Made by a program: the position numbers and the translations under genes. A DNA stretch of 64,000 bases from Micromonospora rubida (GTDB lineage: Bacteria > Actinomycetota > Actinomycetes > Mycobacteriales > Micromonosporaceae), in assembly GCF_009908295.1 (NCBI RefSeq), contig NZ_JAAALO010000006.1, forward strand, positions 366,439-430,438, in the 5' to 3' direction. Shown here one piece after another: positions 16,865-24,595 of the stretch (positions within the stretch are counted from its first letter, which is position 1; each line of letters opens with the position of its first letter). Below the pieces are notes generated by a model. That model had not been told where the DNA came from. It worked only from the letters and a program-made list of their open reading frames with translations, and made no database searches.

Positions 16865-18289
16865 GTGTTCGCCAATCCCGAGGAACTCCTGCGATACCTC
16901 AAGAACGAGGACGTAAAGTTCGTCGACGTACGTTTCTGTGACCTGCCCGGCGTGATGCAGCACTTCAACCTGCCGGTGGAGTCCTTCGACGACAGCGTCT
17001 TCAACGACGGTCTCGCCTTCGACGGGTCGTCGATCCGCGGCTTCCAGACGATCCACGAGTCGGACATGCTCCTGCTCCCGGATGTCGCCAGCGCCTTCAT
17101 CGACCCCTTCCGCGCGCAGAAGACCCTCGCGCTGAACTTCTTCGTCCACGACCCGTTCACCCGCGAGGCGTACTCCCGGGACCCGCGGAACGTGGCGAAG
17201 AAGGCCGAGGCGTACCTCGCGGCGAGCGGCATCGCCGACACCGCGTACTTCGGCGCCGAGGCCGAGTTCTACATCTTCGACTCGATCCGCCACGAGACCT
17301 CGGCGCACCAGTCGTTCTACTACATCGACTCGATCGAGGGCGCCTGGAACAGCGGCCGCGAGGAGCCGGGCGGCAACCGCGGGTACAAAACCCCGTACAA
17401 GGGCGGATATTTCCCGGTGCCGCCGGTCGACCACTACGCCGACCTGCGCGACAGCATGGTCCGCCGCCTGGTCGACGCCGGCTTCACCGTGGAGCGGTCG
17501 CACCACGAGGTCGGCACCGCCGGCCAGTCGGAGATCAACTACAAGTTCTCCACGCTGCTCCAGTCGGCCGACCAGCTCCAGCTCTTCAAGTACCTGATCA
17601 AGAACGAGGCCTGGGTCAACGGCAAGACGGCCACGTTCATGCCGAAGCCGCTCTTCGGCGACAACGGCTCGGGCATGCACACCCACCAGAGCCTGTGGCT
17701 GAACGGTGAGCCCCTGTTCTACGACGAGACCGGTTACGCCGGCCTGTCCGACATGGCCCGCTGGTACATCGGCGGCCTGCTGCACCACGCCCCGTCGCTG
17801 CTGGCCTTCACCAACCCGACGGTCAACTCGTACCGCCGCCTGGTGCCCGGCTACGAGGCCCCGGTCAACCTGGTCTACTCGCAGCGCAACCGGTCCGCCT
17901 GCACCCGCATCCCGGTGACCGGCAGCAACGCGAAGGCCAAGCGCGTCGAGTTCCGGGTGCCGGACCCGTCGAGCAACCCGTACCTCGCCTTCTCGGCGAT
18001 GATGATGGCCGGCCTGGACGGCATCAAGAGCAAGATCGAGCCGCCGGAGCCGATCGACAAGGACCTGTACGACCTGCCGCCGGAGGAGTGGGGCTCGGTC
18101 AAGCAGGTTCCGGGCTCGCTGCCCGAGGTGCTCGACGCGCTCGAGGCCGACCACGACTATCTGCTCGACGGCGGCGTGTTCACGCCGGACCTGATCTCCA
18201 CCTGGGTGGGCTGGAAGCGGGCCAACGAGGTCGACCCGGTGCGCCTGCGCCCGACCCCGCACGAGTTCGCGATGTACTTCGACTGCTGA
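16865..18289 (+). CDS. glnA: Type I-beta glutamine synthetase GlnA1
   Basis: Main ammonia-assimilating enzyme, forming glutamine from glutamate, ammonia and ATP as a cytoplasmic dodecamer. The beta-grasp domain FANPEELLRYLKNEDVKF starts directly after the GTG; metal and ATP residues appear in AEAEFYIFD and SHHEVGTAGQSEI, and the glutamate-binding loop in NGSGMHTHQS. The adenylylation tyrosine is Tyr402 in KDLYDLPPEE, so the enzyme is a substrate of the GlnE encoded at 26-29 kb. The open frame extends to ATG 16751, but GTG 16865 has an AGGAGG ribosome site 4 nt upstream and gives the canonical 474 residues, leaving the GlnR boxes in the leader. A classical terminator follows. Confidence 0.97.
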   Translation: MFANPEELLRYLKNEDVKFVDVRFCDLPGVMQHFNLPVESFDDSVFNDGLAFDGSSIRGFQTIHESDMLLLPDVASAFIDPFRAQKTLALNFFVHDPFTREAYSRDPRNVAKKAEAYLAASGIADTAYFGAEAEFYIFDSIRHETSAHQSFYYIDSIEGAWNSGREEPGGNRGYKTPYKGGYFPVPPVDHYADLRDSMVRRLVDAGFTVERSHHEVGTAGQSEINYKFSTLLQSADQLQLFKYLIKNEAWVNGKTATFMPKPLFGDNGSGMHTHQSLWLNGEPLFYDETGYAGLSDMARWYIGGLLHHAPSLLAFTNPTVNSYRRLVPGYEAPVNLVYSQRNRSACTRIPVTGSNAKAKRVEFRVPDPSSNPYLAFSAMMMAGLDGIKSKIEPPEPIDKDLYDLPPEEWGSVKQVPGSLPEVLDALEADHDYLLDGGVFTPDLISTWVGWKRANEVDPVRLRPTPHEFAMYFDC

Positions 18290-18318
18290 GACCTCGGGTC
18301 AGCACGCTCCTCCAGCAC

Positions 18319-18364
18319 CGGCCGGGCCGGCTCCGCAGCACGCGGGGCCGGCCCGGCCGCCTTT
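18319..18364 (+). terminator. Rho-independent terminator of glnA1
   Basis: A 13-bp GC-rich perfect stem (arms 18319-18331 and 18347-18359) with a 15-nt loop is followed by CTTTT, 30 bp after the glnA1 stop. This is the most canonical terminator in the window. Confidence 0.85.
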
Positions 18365-18454
18365 TGCCCGTCGCCCGATGCGCCGCCCCAGATGCACCGC
18401 CCTCCGCCGGGCCGCCGCCCGGTCGGGCACCGCACGCCTGGCGGGAGGGCTGGC

Positions 18455-19313
18455 ATGAGCGGGAGCGAAGGGGCTCGCGCGGGCGAGCTGGAGCGCCGCT
18501 ACTGGCGGCTGCTGTGGGCGTACCCGTCGGCGTACCGGCGGGACCGGGGTGCCGAGCTCGTCGGCACGTACCTCGATCTCGCGAGCGAGGGCCGGCGTCG
18601 GCCCTCGCTCGCGGACGCCGCCGACCTCGTGGGCGGCGGCCTCCGCGAGCGGCTGCGGGCCGCCGGCACCGCCGGCCTGCTTTCCGGGGTACGCCTCGCG
18701 GCCGTCCTCGCCTTCCCCACCGCAGCCGCCCTCGCGGCCGGGTGGTCGGTGCTGGAATCGCACCCGCCGACCCCGGAGTTCCAGCTGCGAACGTTCCGCC
18801 CGTTCGCCAGCCTGGGGCGTGGTGGCCTGGGCCTCCTGGCTGGTCGCCGCCGTCACCCACGCGCTCGCCCCGGCCCGGCACGCGCGCTCGCTGATCGGGC
18901 TGGCCGTGCTGCTCACCGCGCTCGTGCTGCCGGCGGCGGCGCTGACCGGCACGCCCCGGCCGCCGCTGTCCGTGCTGGTGCCGCAGCTCGCGCTGGGCCT
19001 GCTGGCGCTCGCCCTGCCGGACCGGCTGCCCCTGTGGGTCCGCCTCGCCCCGGCGGCCGTCGCCGCCCTCGCCGCCGCGCTCGCCGTCCGCTGGCTCGCA
19101 CCCGAGGGCGGCTACGTCAGCTACCACGGCGCCATGGAGTCGCTGGCCGCCGTCGGGGGCGCGCTGCTGATCGTCGCGTTGGTGCTCGCCCTCGCCCTGG
19201 CCGGCCGCCGGGACGCCCGAGGCGCCTGGGCGCTGCTGGTGCTGCTCACCCCAGCCGGCCTGCTCTCGGTGCGGGAGGGCGGCTGCTGCCCCACCTGCGG
19301 CGCGGCGCGCTGA
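18455..19313 (+). pseudogene. Membrane protein gene broken by one frameshift
   Basis: The first part (18455 to about 18815) encodes a soluble N-terminus ELERRYWRLLWAYPSAYRRD, typical of actinobacterial hypothetical proteins with that start, then a hydrophobic segment. Coding then continues in the next frame as VVAWASWLVAAVTHALAP and five or six more membrane helices to the stop at 19313. Removing one G from the GGGG run at about 18813-18817 rejoins the frames as ASLGVVAWASWL. ATG 18455 has a GGAGGG ribosome site. Either the gene is inactivated or the base is an assembly insertion. An intact product would be about 285 residues, function unknown. Confidence 0.75.
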
Positions 19314-19382
19314 ACGGGAGCGGTCGCCCCGCCCCGCCACGACCGACGGGGGCGGGCGGGGCGAGGCGACCGCTCCCGTTCA
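19311..19382. terminator. Bidirectional terminator spanning two stop codons
   Basis: Perfect 18-bp inverted repeat, arms 19311-19328 and 19365-19382. The left arm begins with the TGA of the membrane-protein gene and the right arm ends with the complement of the SRPBCC stop codon, so the two convergent genes end inside the hairpin. Inner GC-rich sequence extends the pairing. Confidence 0.85.
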
Positions 19383-19844
19383 GCGGGCGAGCAGGGCGTC
19401 CAGCTTGCCGAAGGAGCTGCCCCAGCCCTCCCGGGCGCCCGCCTCGACCTCCTGGGTGTACGGGCCCTGGCACAGCACGAGGCGAGTCTTGTCGTCGCCC
19501 TCGTCGTGGAACTCGATCCGCATCTCCAGCCGGGCCCCGTCCGGGAAGCCGGGGACGCCGTGCACCTCCTCGTAGCCGACGAGCAGCTCGTTCTCGACCA
19601 CCTCGGTGAACGTGGCGTCGACCGGGGAGCTGAAGCTCGGGTCGGCGTCGTTGACCATGACGAAGCGCTGGTGGCCGCCGACCCGGGCGTCGACGCTGAC
19701 GGTCTCCCGGGGCACCGAGAAGCCCACCGGGCCGAACCACTGGGCGAGCTGGTCGGGGTCGGTGAAGGCGCGGTAGACCAGCTCGCGCGGGGCGTCGAAG
19801 ATCCGGGTGATGACGAGTGTCTCGGTGGCGGGGGCCTCGGTCAT
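19380..19844 (-). CDS. SRPBCC/AHSA1 domain protein
   Basis: Single START-like (activator of Hsp90 ATPase homologue 1) domain, 154 residues. The opening LVITRIFDAPRELVYRAFTDPDQLAQWFGP is the family signature of a ligand-binding helix-grip protein, and the C-terminal WGSSFGKLDALL is the long closing helix. No ligand is known. ATG 19844 has a purine-rich GAGAGAGGA site; an open frame further upstream overlaps the regulator gene in an unlikely frame. It lies 14 bp after the ArsR gene on the same strand, a very common ArsR-SRPBCC operon in actinobacteria. Confidence 0.9.
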   Translation of the reverse strand: MTEAPATETLVITRIFDAPRELVYRAFTDPDQLAQWFGPVGFSVPRETVSVDARVGGHQRFVMVNDADPSFSSPVDATFTEVVENELLVGYEEVHGVPGFPDGARLEMRIEFHDEGDDKTRLVLCQGPYTQEVEAGAREGWGSSFGKLDALLAR

Positions 19845-19858
19845 GGTGTCGTCCTCTC

Positions 19859-20236
19859 TCACTGCTTGTCGTTGTCGGTGGGCGTCTTGTCGTTGTCGGT
19901 GGGCGTCGCCTGCGCCTGCCGCATCCGCCGCAGGTGCGCGTCGAGTCGGTCGAAGTTCGCGTCCCAGAACTGCCGGTACCGCTCCATCCAGGCCGTCGCC
20001 TCGCGCAGCGGCTCCGGGTTGAGACTGCTGGAGCGCCACTGGGCGGACCTGCTCCGGGAGATCAGCCCCGCGTGTTCGAGCACCTTCAGGTGCCGGGAGA
20101 TCGCCGGGAGGCTGATCGCGAACGGCTCGGCCAGCTCCGAGACCGTGGCGTCCCCCTCGGCGAGCCGGGCGAGGATCGCCCGGCGGGTCGGATCCGCCAG
20201 CGCCGCGAAGATGACACTGAGTCGATCAGTAGCCAC
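19859..20236 (-). CDS. ArsR-family winged-helix repressor
   Basis: Small dimeric DNA-binding regulator of about 125 residues. The winged helix reads IFAALADPTRRAILARLAEG then VSELAEPFAISLPAISRHLKVLEHAGLI, the recognition helix of the SRPBCC-associated ArsR group; no metal-binding cysteine motif is present. GTG 20236 is chosen because it has a GAGGTGG site and gives the normal N-terminus; a GTG at 20287 would put translation through the putative operator. The C-terminus carries a duplicated TPTDNDK from a 21-bp direct repeat at 19863-19904. It likely represses its own operon with the SRPBCC gene. Confidence 0.88.
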   Translation of the reverse strand: MATDRLSVIFAALADPTRRAILARLAEGDATVSELAEPFAISLPAISRHLKVLEHAGLISRSRSAQWRSSSLNPEPLREATAWMERYRQFWDANFDRLDAHLRRMRQAQATPTDNDKTPTDNDKQ

Positions 20237-20239
20237 GCT

Positions 20240-20273
20240 TTTAACCACCTCGTTAATTAACTTATCGGTTAAA
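20240..20273. promoter_or_regulatory. AT-rich palindromic operator of the ArsR/SRPBCC operon
   Basis: TTTAACC at 20240-20246 and GGTTAAA at 20267-20273 are perfect inverted arms around a central palindrome TTAATTAA (20253-20260); the whole is symmetric about one axis. It stands immediately upstream of the ArsR start in an otherwise very GC-rich region. Autoregulatory binding is inferred. Confidence 0.65.
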
Positions 20274-20638
20274 CGTAGAGGTGGCACTCCCTTCTGTCAA
20301 GCACCTCCGGTAACCCCGCGATGTGGCGTGCCCACAGCACAGCCGGCGTCGGCGCGGCGCGGCGCGGCGCGGCCCGGCGCGGTCGGGTCGGGGGTCGGGG
20401 GTCGGGGTCGGAACGCTAGGGAGCTGCCCGCATGGACGGGGCACGGCCTCGCGCTGGCCGGGCCCGGCCCGGCACGGTTGGGACGACCACGCATCGAAAC
20501 GAAGGCAGAAACGGGCCGGACGCGCGCACGGCACCAGGACAGAGACGGACCAGACGCACACCACCGAACGAGGGCAGTTACAGGTCACGACACGAAACGA
20601 CCCGGCGACACGGCACCGCACCGCACCGCAGACAGCAA

Positions 20639-20722
20639 AATGGGTCTGGGCGGACGGCTACCAGCTCGACCGACGTGGGGACGCGATTGCCCGGCGGTCC
20701 CTGTTCGTCAGTTCGCTGGGTT
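20639..20722 (+). pseudogene. Remnant of a small accessory gene related to the one at 62.3 kb
   Basis: The frame reads WVWADGYQLDRRGDAIARR then SLFV, closely matching WMWMDGYQLDGKGEAVARR then ELYV in the 88-residue protein encoded at 62248-62514. Upstream and downstream of this core the similarity stops and no start or stop in a fitting place was found. It is therefore a fragment of the same orphan family, left in the core region of the chromosome. Confidence 0.65.
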
Positions 20723-21076
20723 GCAGTGGCTGGACAAGCCGGCGGGTGAGCGGCCGGCCCAACGTCACCCTGTATCCCGGTCTCGTGCGCGGGCGGGGTG
20801 AAGCCCAGGGCCCGGGCAGAGTCGCGGAGTGTCCGGAACCGCGCATATCAAGGCCGGTGCGCGGATGTCTCCGGCAGGAATCCGGCCTCGGTAACGAGAT
20901 CGCACGCGCCGACCTCAAGCGTGCGCGTCGCCACCGCGCAATCGGCCACCCGTCCCGCCGCCGCTCCCGTCCCACGGAAGCCCCGTCCCGCCGCACTGGC
21001 CCCGCCCCAACCCTGCGGATCCCACCCCAACTAACTCCACCATCCAGGAACTCCGTTCCACATCTTAGGATGATCG

Positions 21077-21128
21077 GAGATCTTGGAAGGAAACGGCCCC
21101 TGGAGGGGCCGTTTCCTTCCAAGATCTC
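21077..21128. terminator. 24-bp perfect hairpin
   Basis: Arms 21077-21100 and 21105-21128 pair perfectly around a TGGA tetraloop. It is not next to an identifiable gene end. The arm GGAAGGAAACGGCCCC and its complement make a very stable cruciform or RNA stem. No T-tract follows. Confidence 0.7.
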
Positions 21129-21522
21129 CCGTGCGGTCAGTCGCGGCTTCGGCTTGGCGCCGAAAATGGCGCGCATGTTCGTGGTGCACGGCATGCGGGA
21201 GGGGACCTCAGCCTCGCCGGACCTCAGCTATCCCACAGCATTCTGCGAATGCCCCGGAAGTCGCCGCCACGCCGTCCCCACATTGGGTAGTCCGGTGAAT
21301 GCCCGCCGGGTTGGGGGTGGGGGGACAAGGCCACGTGCACGCGCGGCACGAAGGCAGGAACGGGGTGGGCGCACAGACGGGGCAACTCCCTAGGGCGCGC
21401 GATGGTGTGCCCACTCCGGCCGGACCCGCGCCCGGGGACACACCCCAGGAAACCGAACTCTCTCGGGACATCACCAGACCCGCCGCCCTGGCGGCGAGGA
21501 CGACCAGCTCCGACGGCAGTCA

Positions 21523-21572
21523 GGGAGGGCTGACCGTCCACGGGACGGGAGGGCTGACCGTCCACGGGACGG
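21523..21572. repeat. Two-copy 25-bp tandem repeat containing small hairpins
   Basis: GGGAGGGCTGACCGTCCACG occurs at 21523 and again (less its first G) at 21548; each copy holds the inverted repeat CCGTCC-ACG-GGACGG. The pair lies just beyond the stop of the minus-strand mannosyltransferase and may act as its terminator. Confidence 0.7.
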
Positions 21573-21576
21573 CAGC

Positions 21577-23124
21577 TCAGCCCCGACCGTCCCGTGCCCG
21601 TGCCGACCGAGCGGGGCGAGCCGGCGGACCGTGGCGACCCGCTCGGCGCGAGCCGCCTACAACCAACGCCCACCCCGTCAGCACGAGCATCAGCAGCGTC
21701 ATCGCGATCGCGCCGGGGGCCTTGGTGAACCGGGCCAGGTTGGTGCCGTCCGGCAGCGTCAGGACGGCGGCGACGGCGCACGGCAGCACGAACCAGGTGG
21801 TTCGGGCGGCCGGGACCACCGAGACGGCCAGCAGCGTCAGGGGCCAGAGGGCGTACCAGGGGTGGAAGACCGGGGAGAGAGCAACCGTGGCGGCCAGCGC
21901 CAGGCCCGCCCCGAGCAGGGCCACCCGGGGCCGGGCCGCCGCCAGGGCGCGGGCCCGCTGCCGGACGTCGTTGAGCCGGCGCAGCGACCGCCAGGCCCAC
22001 CACCACAGGGCCACCAGCAGCACCACCAGCAGCAACAGGCCGGCGACCCGGGCCACCGGGACCGCGTCCGGCCGCCGCCCGACCAGCTTCCCCGCGTAGT
22101 CGACGACGAAGCCGACGGCGGTCGGCGGTGAGGTCCACTGGGCGGAGTCGCCGCTATGGGCCAGCCCGCCGACCCAGCCCAGGCCCAGCCCGGAGGCCAG
22201 CGAGGTCGCCAGCATCGCCGCCAGCACGCCACCGGCCAGCCAGCCGCCGTCGCGCAGCAGCGCCCGCCAGGTGTACCGGCCGAGCACGGCGGCCAGCGCC
22301 GCGAACGGCAGCACCACCACGGCGGTCGCCTTCACCGCCACGGCCAGCCCGAGGAGCGCACCGGCCAGCAGCAGCGCGCGGGGCCGGCCGGGCCGGCGGA
22401 CCAGCACCAGCAGGGCCAGCAGCAGCAGGCCGAGCGCCACCGCGTCGTTGTGCGCGCCGGCCACCAGATGCACCCCGACCAGCGGCGCGGCCAGCGCCAG
22501 CCAGGCGGCCCGCCGGGTCGGCACGCCCGCCGCCCGGGCCAGCCCCGGCAGGCAGAGCGCGGTCAGCAGCACCCCGGCCACGGCGTACAGCCGCAGCACC
22601 GCGAGCGCGCCGACCAACCCGCCGCCGAGGGTCACCGCGAGGGCGGCGAGCAGCACGAACAGCGGCCCGTACGGCGCGGGGGTGTCCCGCCAGATCGGGG
22701 CGACCGAGTCCAGCCACGGGCAGCCGGCCGCCGCCACCCCCACCTCGTACGGGTCGCGCCCGTGCGCGTACGACCAGCCCTGGCAGGCGTACGAGTAGAC
22801 GTCGCGGCTGCCCAGCGGCGGCGCGGCCAGCAGCGGCAGCAGCCAGAGCCCGGCGGTGCGGTACGCCCACCCGGTCGACGGGGCGCCCCGGCGCAGCGAC
22901 CACCACGCCCCGACCGTCAGCGCGGTGCCGGCCAGCCAGCAGCCCAGCACCGCCGGCCCGTGCGGGCCCCGCCAGATGTCGAGCGGGCTGCCGTCGGTGA
23001 GCTCGGGCAGCGCCCCGCCGAGCCAGCCGGCGACGGTGAGCAGCACCGCGCCGAGCAGCCCGGCCCAGCGGGCGAGCGCGGCCCGCCGGCGGGCGGGGGC
23101 GGGCGGGTCGCCGGGGACGGTCAC
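21577..23124 (-). CDS. MptB-like polyprenyl-phosphomannose-dependent mannosyltransferase (second copy)
   Basis: GT-C integral membrane enzyme of 515 residues, about 13 membrane helices, related to the alpha-1,6-mannosyltransferases MptA/MptB of lipomannan synthesis, which use polyprenyl-phosphomannose outside the membrane. The first outer loop carries GSRDVYSYACQG, whose Asp is the expected catalytic residue, followed by CPWLDSVAPIWRDTPAPYGP; SPVFHPWYALWPL is the second family block. GTG 23124 starts 14 bp after the stop of the neighbouring paralogue, with which it is about half identical by eye. The pair most likely arose by tandem duplication and is cotranscribed. The C-terminus is a basic, proline-rich tail. 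Confidence 0.85.
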   Translation of the reverse strand: MTVPGDPPAPARRRAALARWAGLLGAVLLTVAGWLGGALPELTDGSPLDIWRGPHGPAVLGCWLAGTALTVGAWWSLRRGAPSTGWAYRTAGLWLLPLLAAPPLGSRDVYSYACQGWSYAHGRDPYEVGVAAAGCPWLDSVAPIWRDTPAPYGPLFVLLAALAVTLGGGLVGALAVLRLYAVAGVLLTALCLPGLARAAGVPTRRAAWLALAAPLVGVHLVAGAHNDAVALGLLLLALLVLVRRPGRPRALLLAGALLGLAVAVKATAVVVLPFAALAAVLGRYTWRALLRDGGWLAGGVLAAMLATSLASGLGLGWVGGLAHSGDSAQWTSPPTAVGFVVDYAGKLVGRRPDAVPVARVAGLLLLVVLLVALWWWAWRSLRRLNDVRQRARALAAARPRVALLGAGLALAATVALSPVFHPWYALWPLTLLAVSVVPAARTTWFVLPCAVAAVLTLPDGTNLARFTKAPGAIAMTLLMLVLTGWALVVGGSRRAGRHGPPARPARSARARDGRG

Positions 23125-23138
23125 CGGCGTACCCCTGT

Positions 23139-24560
23139 TCAATCGGCTCCTGCGGCGGCGGGGGCCGGCGCACGCTCGGCCCTGGCCGACCGTACCAACT
23201 TGACGACCACCCAGATCAGCAACAGCGTCATCAGCGGCGCACCGGGCAGCTTCGTGTACCGGGCCAGGCCGGTGCCGTCGGGCAGCACCAGGAACGATCC
23301 CACCAGCGCCACCCCGGCGAACCAGACGCCGTCGCGGGCGGTGGCGGCGAGCACCGTGAGCGGCCAGATCCAGTACCAGGGGTGCACGATCGGGGACAGC
23401 GCGACGATGGCGGCCAGCGCCAGGCCGGCATGGAAGAACGGGTCGCGGGTGCGGGCCCGCCACCAGAGCCAGACCAGCAGCACGGCCAGCACGACCAGGC
23501 CGATTGCCCGGGTCACCGGCAGCGCGTCGACGTGCGCCCCGAAGATCACCGCGAGGTACCCGACGGTCTGCCCGACGGCGGTCGACGGCGACGTCCAGGC
23601 GATCACGTCGCCCCCGCTCTCCAGCCCGGCGATCCAGCCGAAGTCCAGCCCACCGGCGAGGGTCACCCCGATCACGGCGGCGACGGCACCGACGACAACG
23701 GGGCCGCCGTCGCGGACCAGCGACCGGATCCGGTACGGCCCGACCGACGCGGCCAGTGCGGCGAACGGGATCACCACCAGGCCGGTGATCTTGATCGACA
23801 CCGCCAGCCCGAGCAGCACTCCCCCGGCCAGCAGCGGGACGGGCCGGCCGGGCCGGGCGGCCACCACGGCCAGACCGGCGACCAGCAGGCCGACCATCAG
23901 CGCGTCGTTGTGCGCACCGGCCACCAGGTGCACGCCGATGAGCGGGCTGGCCAGGGCCAGCCAGAGCGCCCGCCCGACGGGGACCCCGCAGCGGCGGGCC
24001 AGCACCGGCAGGCAGGCGGCGGTCAGCGCCACCCCGGCGACCGCGAGCAGCCGGAACGCGACGACGGCGGCGGTCAGCGAACCGGTCGCCTTCACCACCG
24101 CCCCGGCGAGCAGCACGAACAGCGGCCCGTACGGGGCCGGGGTGTCCCGCCAGATGTACGAGATGGAGTCCAGCCACGGGCAGGGCAACGCGGACACGCC
24201 CTGCTCGTACGGGCTGATCCCGTTCGCGTAGCTGGCGCCCTGGCAGGCGTACGCGTAGACGTCCCGGCTGGCCATCGGCGGGACGAGCAGCAGCGGCAGC
24301 AGCCAGAGCCCGACGGTGACCAGGGCCCAGCGGGCGGACGGTGGCCCGTCCCGCAGCGACCACCACGCCCAGGCCATCAGGGCGGTGCCGAGCAGCCAGG
24401 CCGCGATGATCAGCGGCCCGTTCGGCCCCTGCCAGATGCTGACGGGGGTGGGGCGCAGGTCACCTTTCGGGAACGCCCCGCCGAGGTACGCGGACACGGC
24501 GAGCAGCAGTGAACCGGTCAGACCCGTCCAGCGCGCGAGGTGGTGAGGCACGCCCGCCAT
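23139..24560 (-). CDS. MptB-like polyprenyl-phosphomannose-dependent mannosyltransferase (first copy)
   Basis: GT-C membrane glycosyltransferase of 473 residues, paralogue of the gene downstream. It has the same blocks: ASRDVYAYACQG with the predicted catalytic Asp after the first helices, CPWLDSISYIWRDTPAPYGP, HLVAGAHNDALMVG and SPIVHPWYWIWPL near the C-terminus. The expected role is extending the alpha-1,6-mannan core of lipomannan-like glycolipids at the outer face of the membrane. The ATG at 24560 lies 35 bp from the divergent membrane-protein gene start, so the two transcription units share a very short promoter region. Specificity for mannose is inferred from the family. Confidence 0.87.
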   Translation of the reverse strand: MAGVPHHLARWTGLTGSLLLAVSAYLGGAFPKGDLRPTPVSIWQGPNGPLIIAAWLLGTALMAWAWWSLRDGPPSARWALVTVGLWLLPLLLVPPMASRDVYAYACQGASYANGISPYEQGVSALPCPWLDSISYIWRDTPAPYGPLFVLLAGAVVKATGSLTAAVVAFRLLAVAGVALTAACLPVLARRCGVPVGRALWLALASPLIGVHLVAGAHNDALMVGLLVAGLAVVAARPGRPVPLLAGGVLLGLAVSIKITGLVVIPFAALAASVGPYRIRSLVRDGGPVVVGAVAAVIGVTLAGGLDFGWIAGLESGGDVIAWTSPSTAVGQTVGYLAVIFGAHVDALPVTRAIGLVVLAVLLVWLWWRARTRDPFFHAGLALAAIVALSPIVHPWYWIWPLTVLAATARDGVWFAGVALVGSFLVLPDGTGLARYTKLPGAPLMTLLLIWVVVKLVRSARAERAPAPAAAGAD

Positions 24561-24595
24561 GCTGCCAGTACGGTGGTCGCGGTACGGAGGTGGGC

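Larger units (their letters stand above)
20288..21576. other. 1.3-kb gene-poor interval
   Basis: No complete gene is supported here. Frames that remain open have poor composition and no recognisable domains. The stretch contains GC-simple sequence (20341-20415, including a G-quadruplex-capable GGGTCGGGGGTCGGGGG), a decayed small gene (20639-20722), a 24-bp perfect hairpin (21077-21128) and a tandem repeat (21523-21572). Base composition is less uniform than in the genes around it. It may be a scar of a lost element between the ArsR operon and the mannosyltransferases. Confidence 0.6.

Noticed and set aside
13739..18262. Very long open frame on the minus strand (about 1500 codons)
   Set aside because: It runs antisense to lipA's neighbour, DUF4191 and glnA1, which have clear domain content. 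Its own sequence is His/Arg/Val-rich with no domain, an artefact of high third-position GC.
18805..18825. Programmed ribosomal frameshift in the membrane-protein gene
   Set aside because: No slippery heptamer or downstream pseudoknot was seen; a single-base indel in GGGG is simpler.
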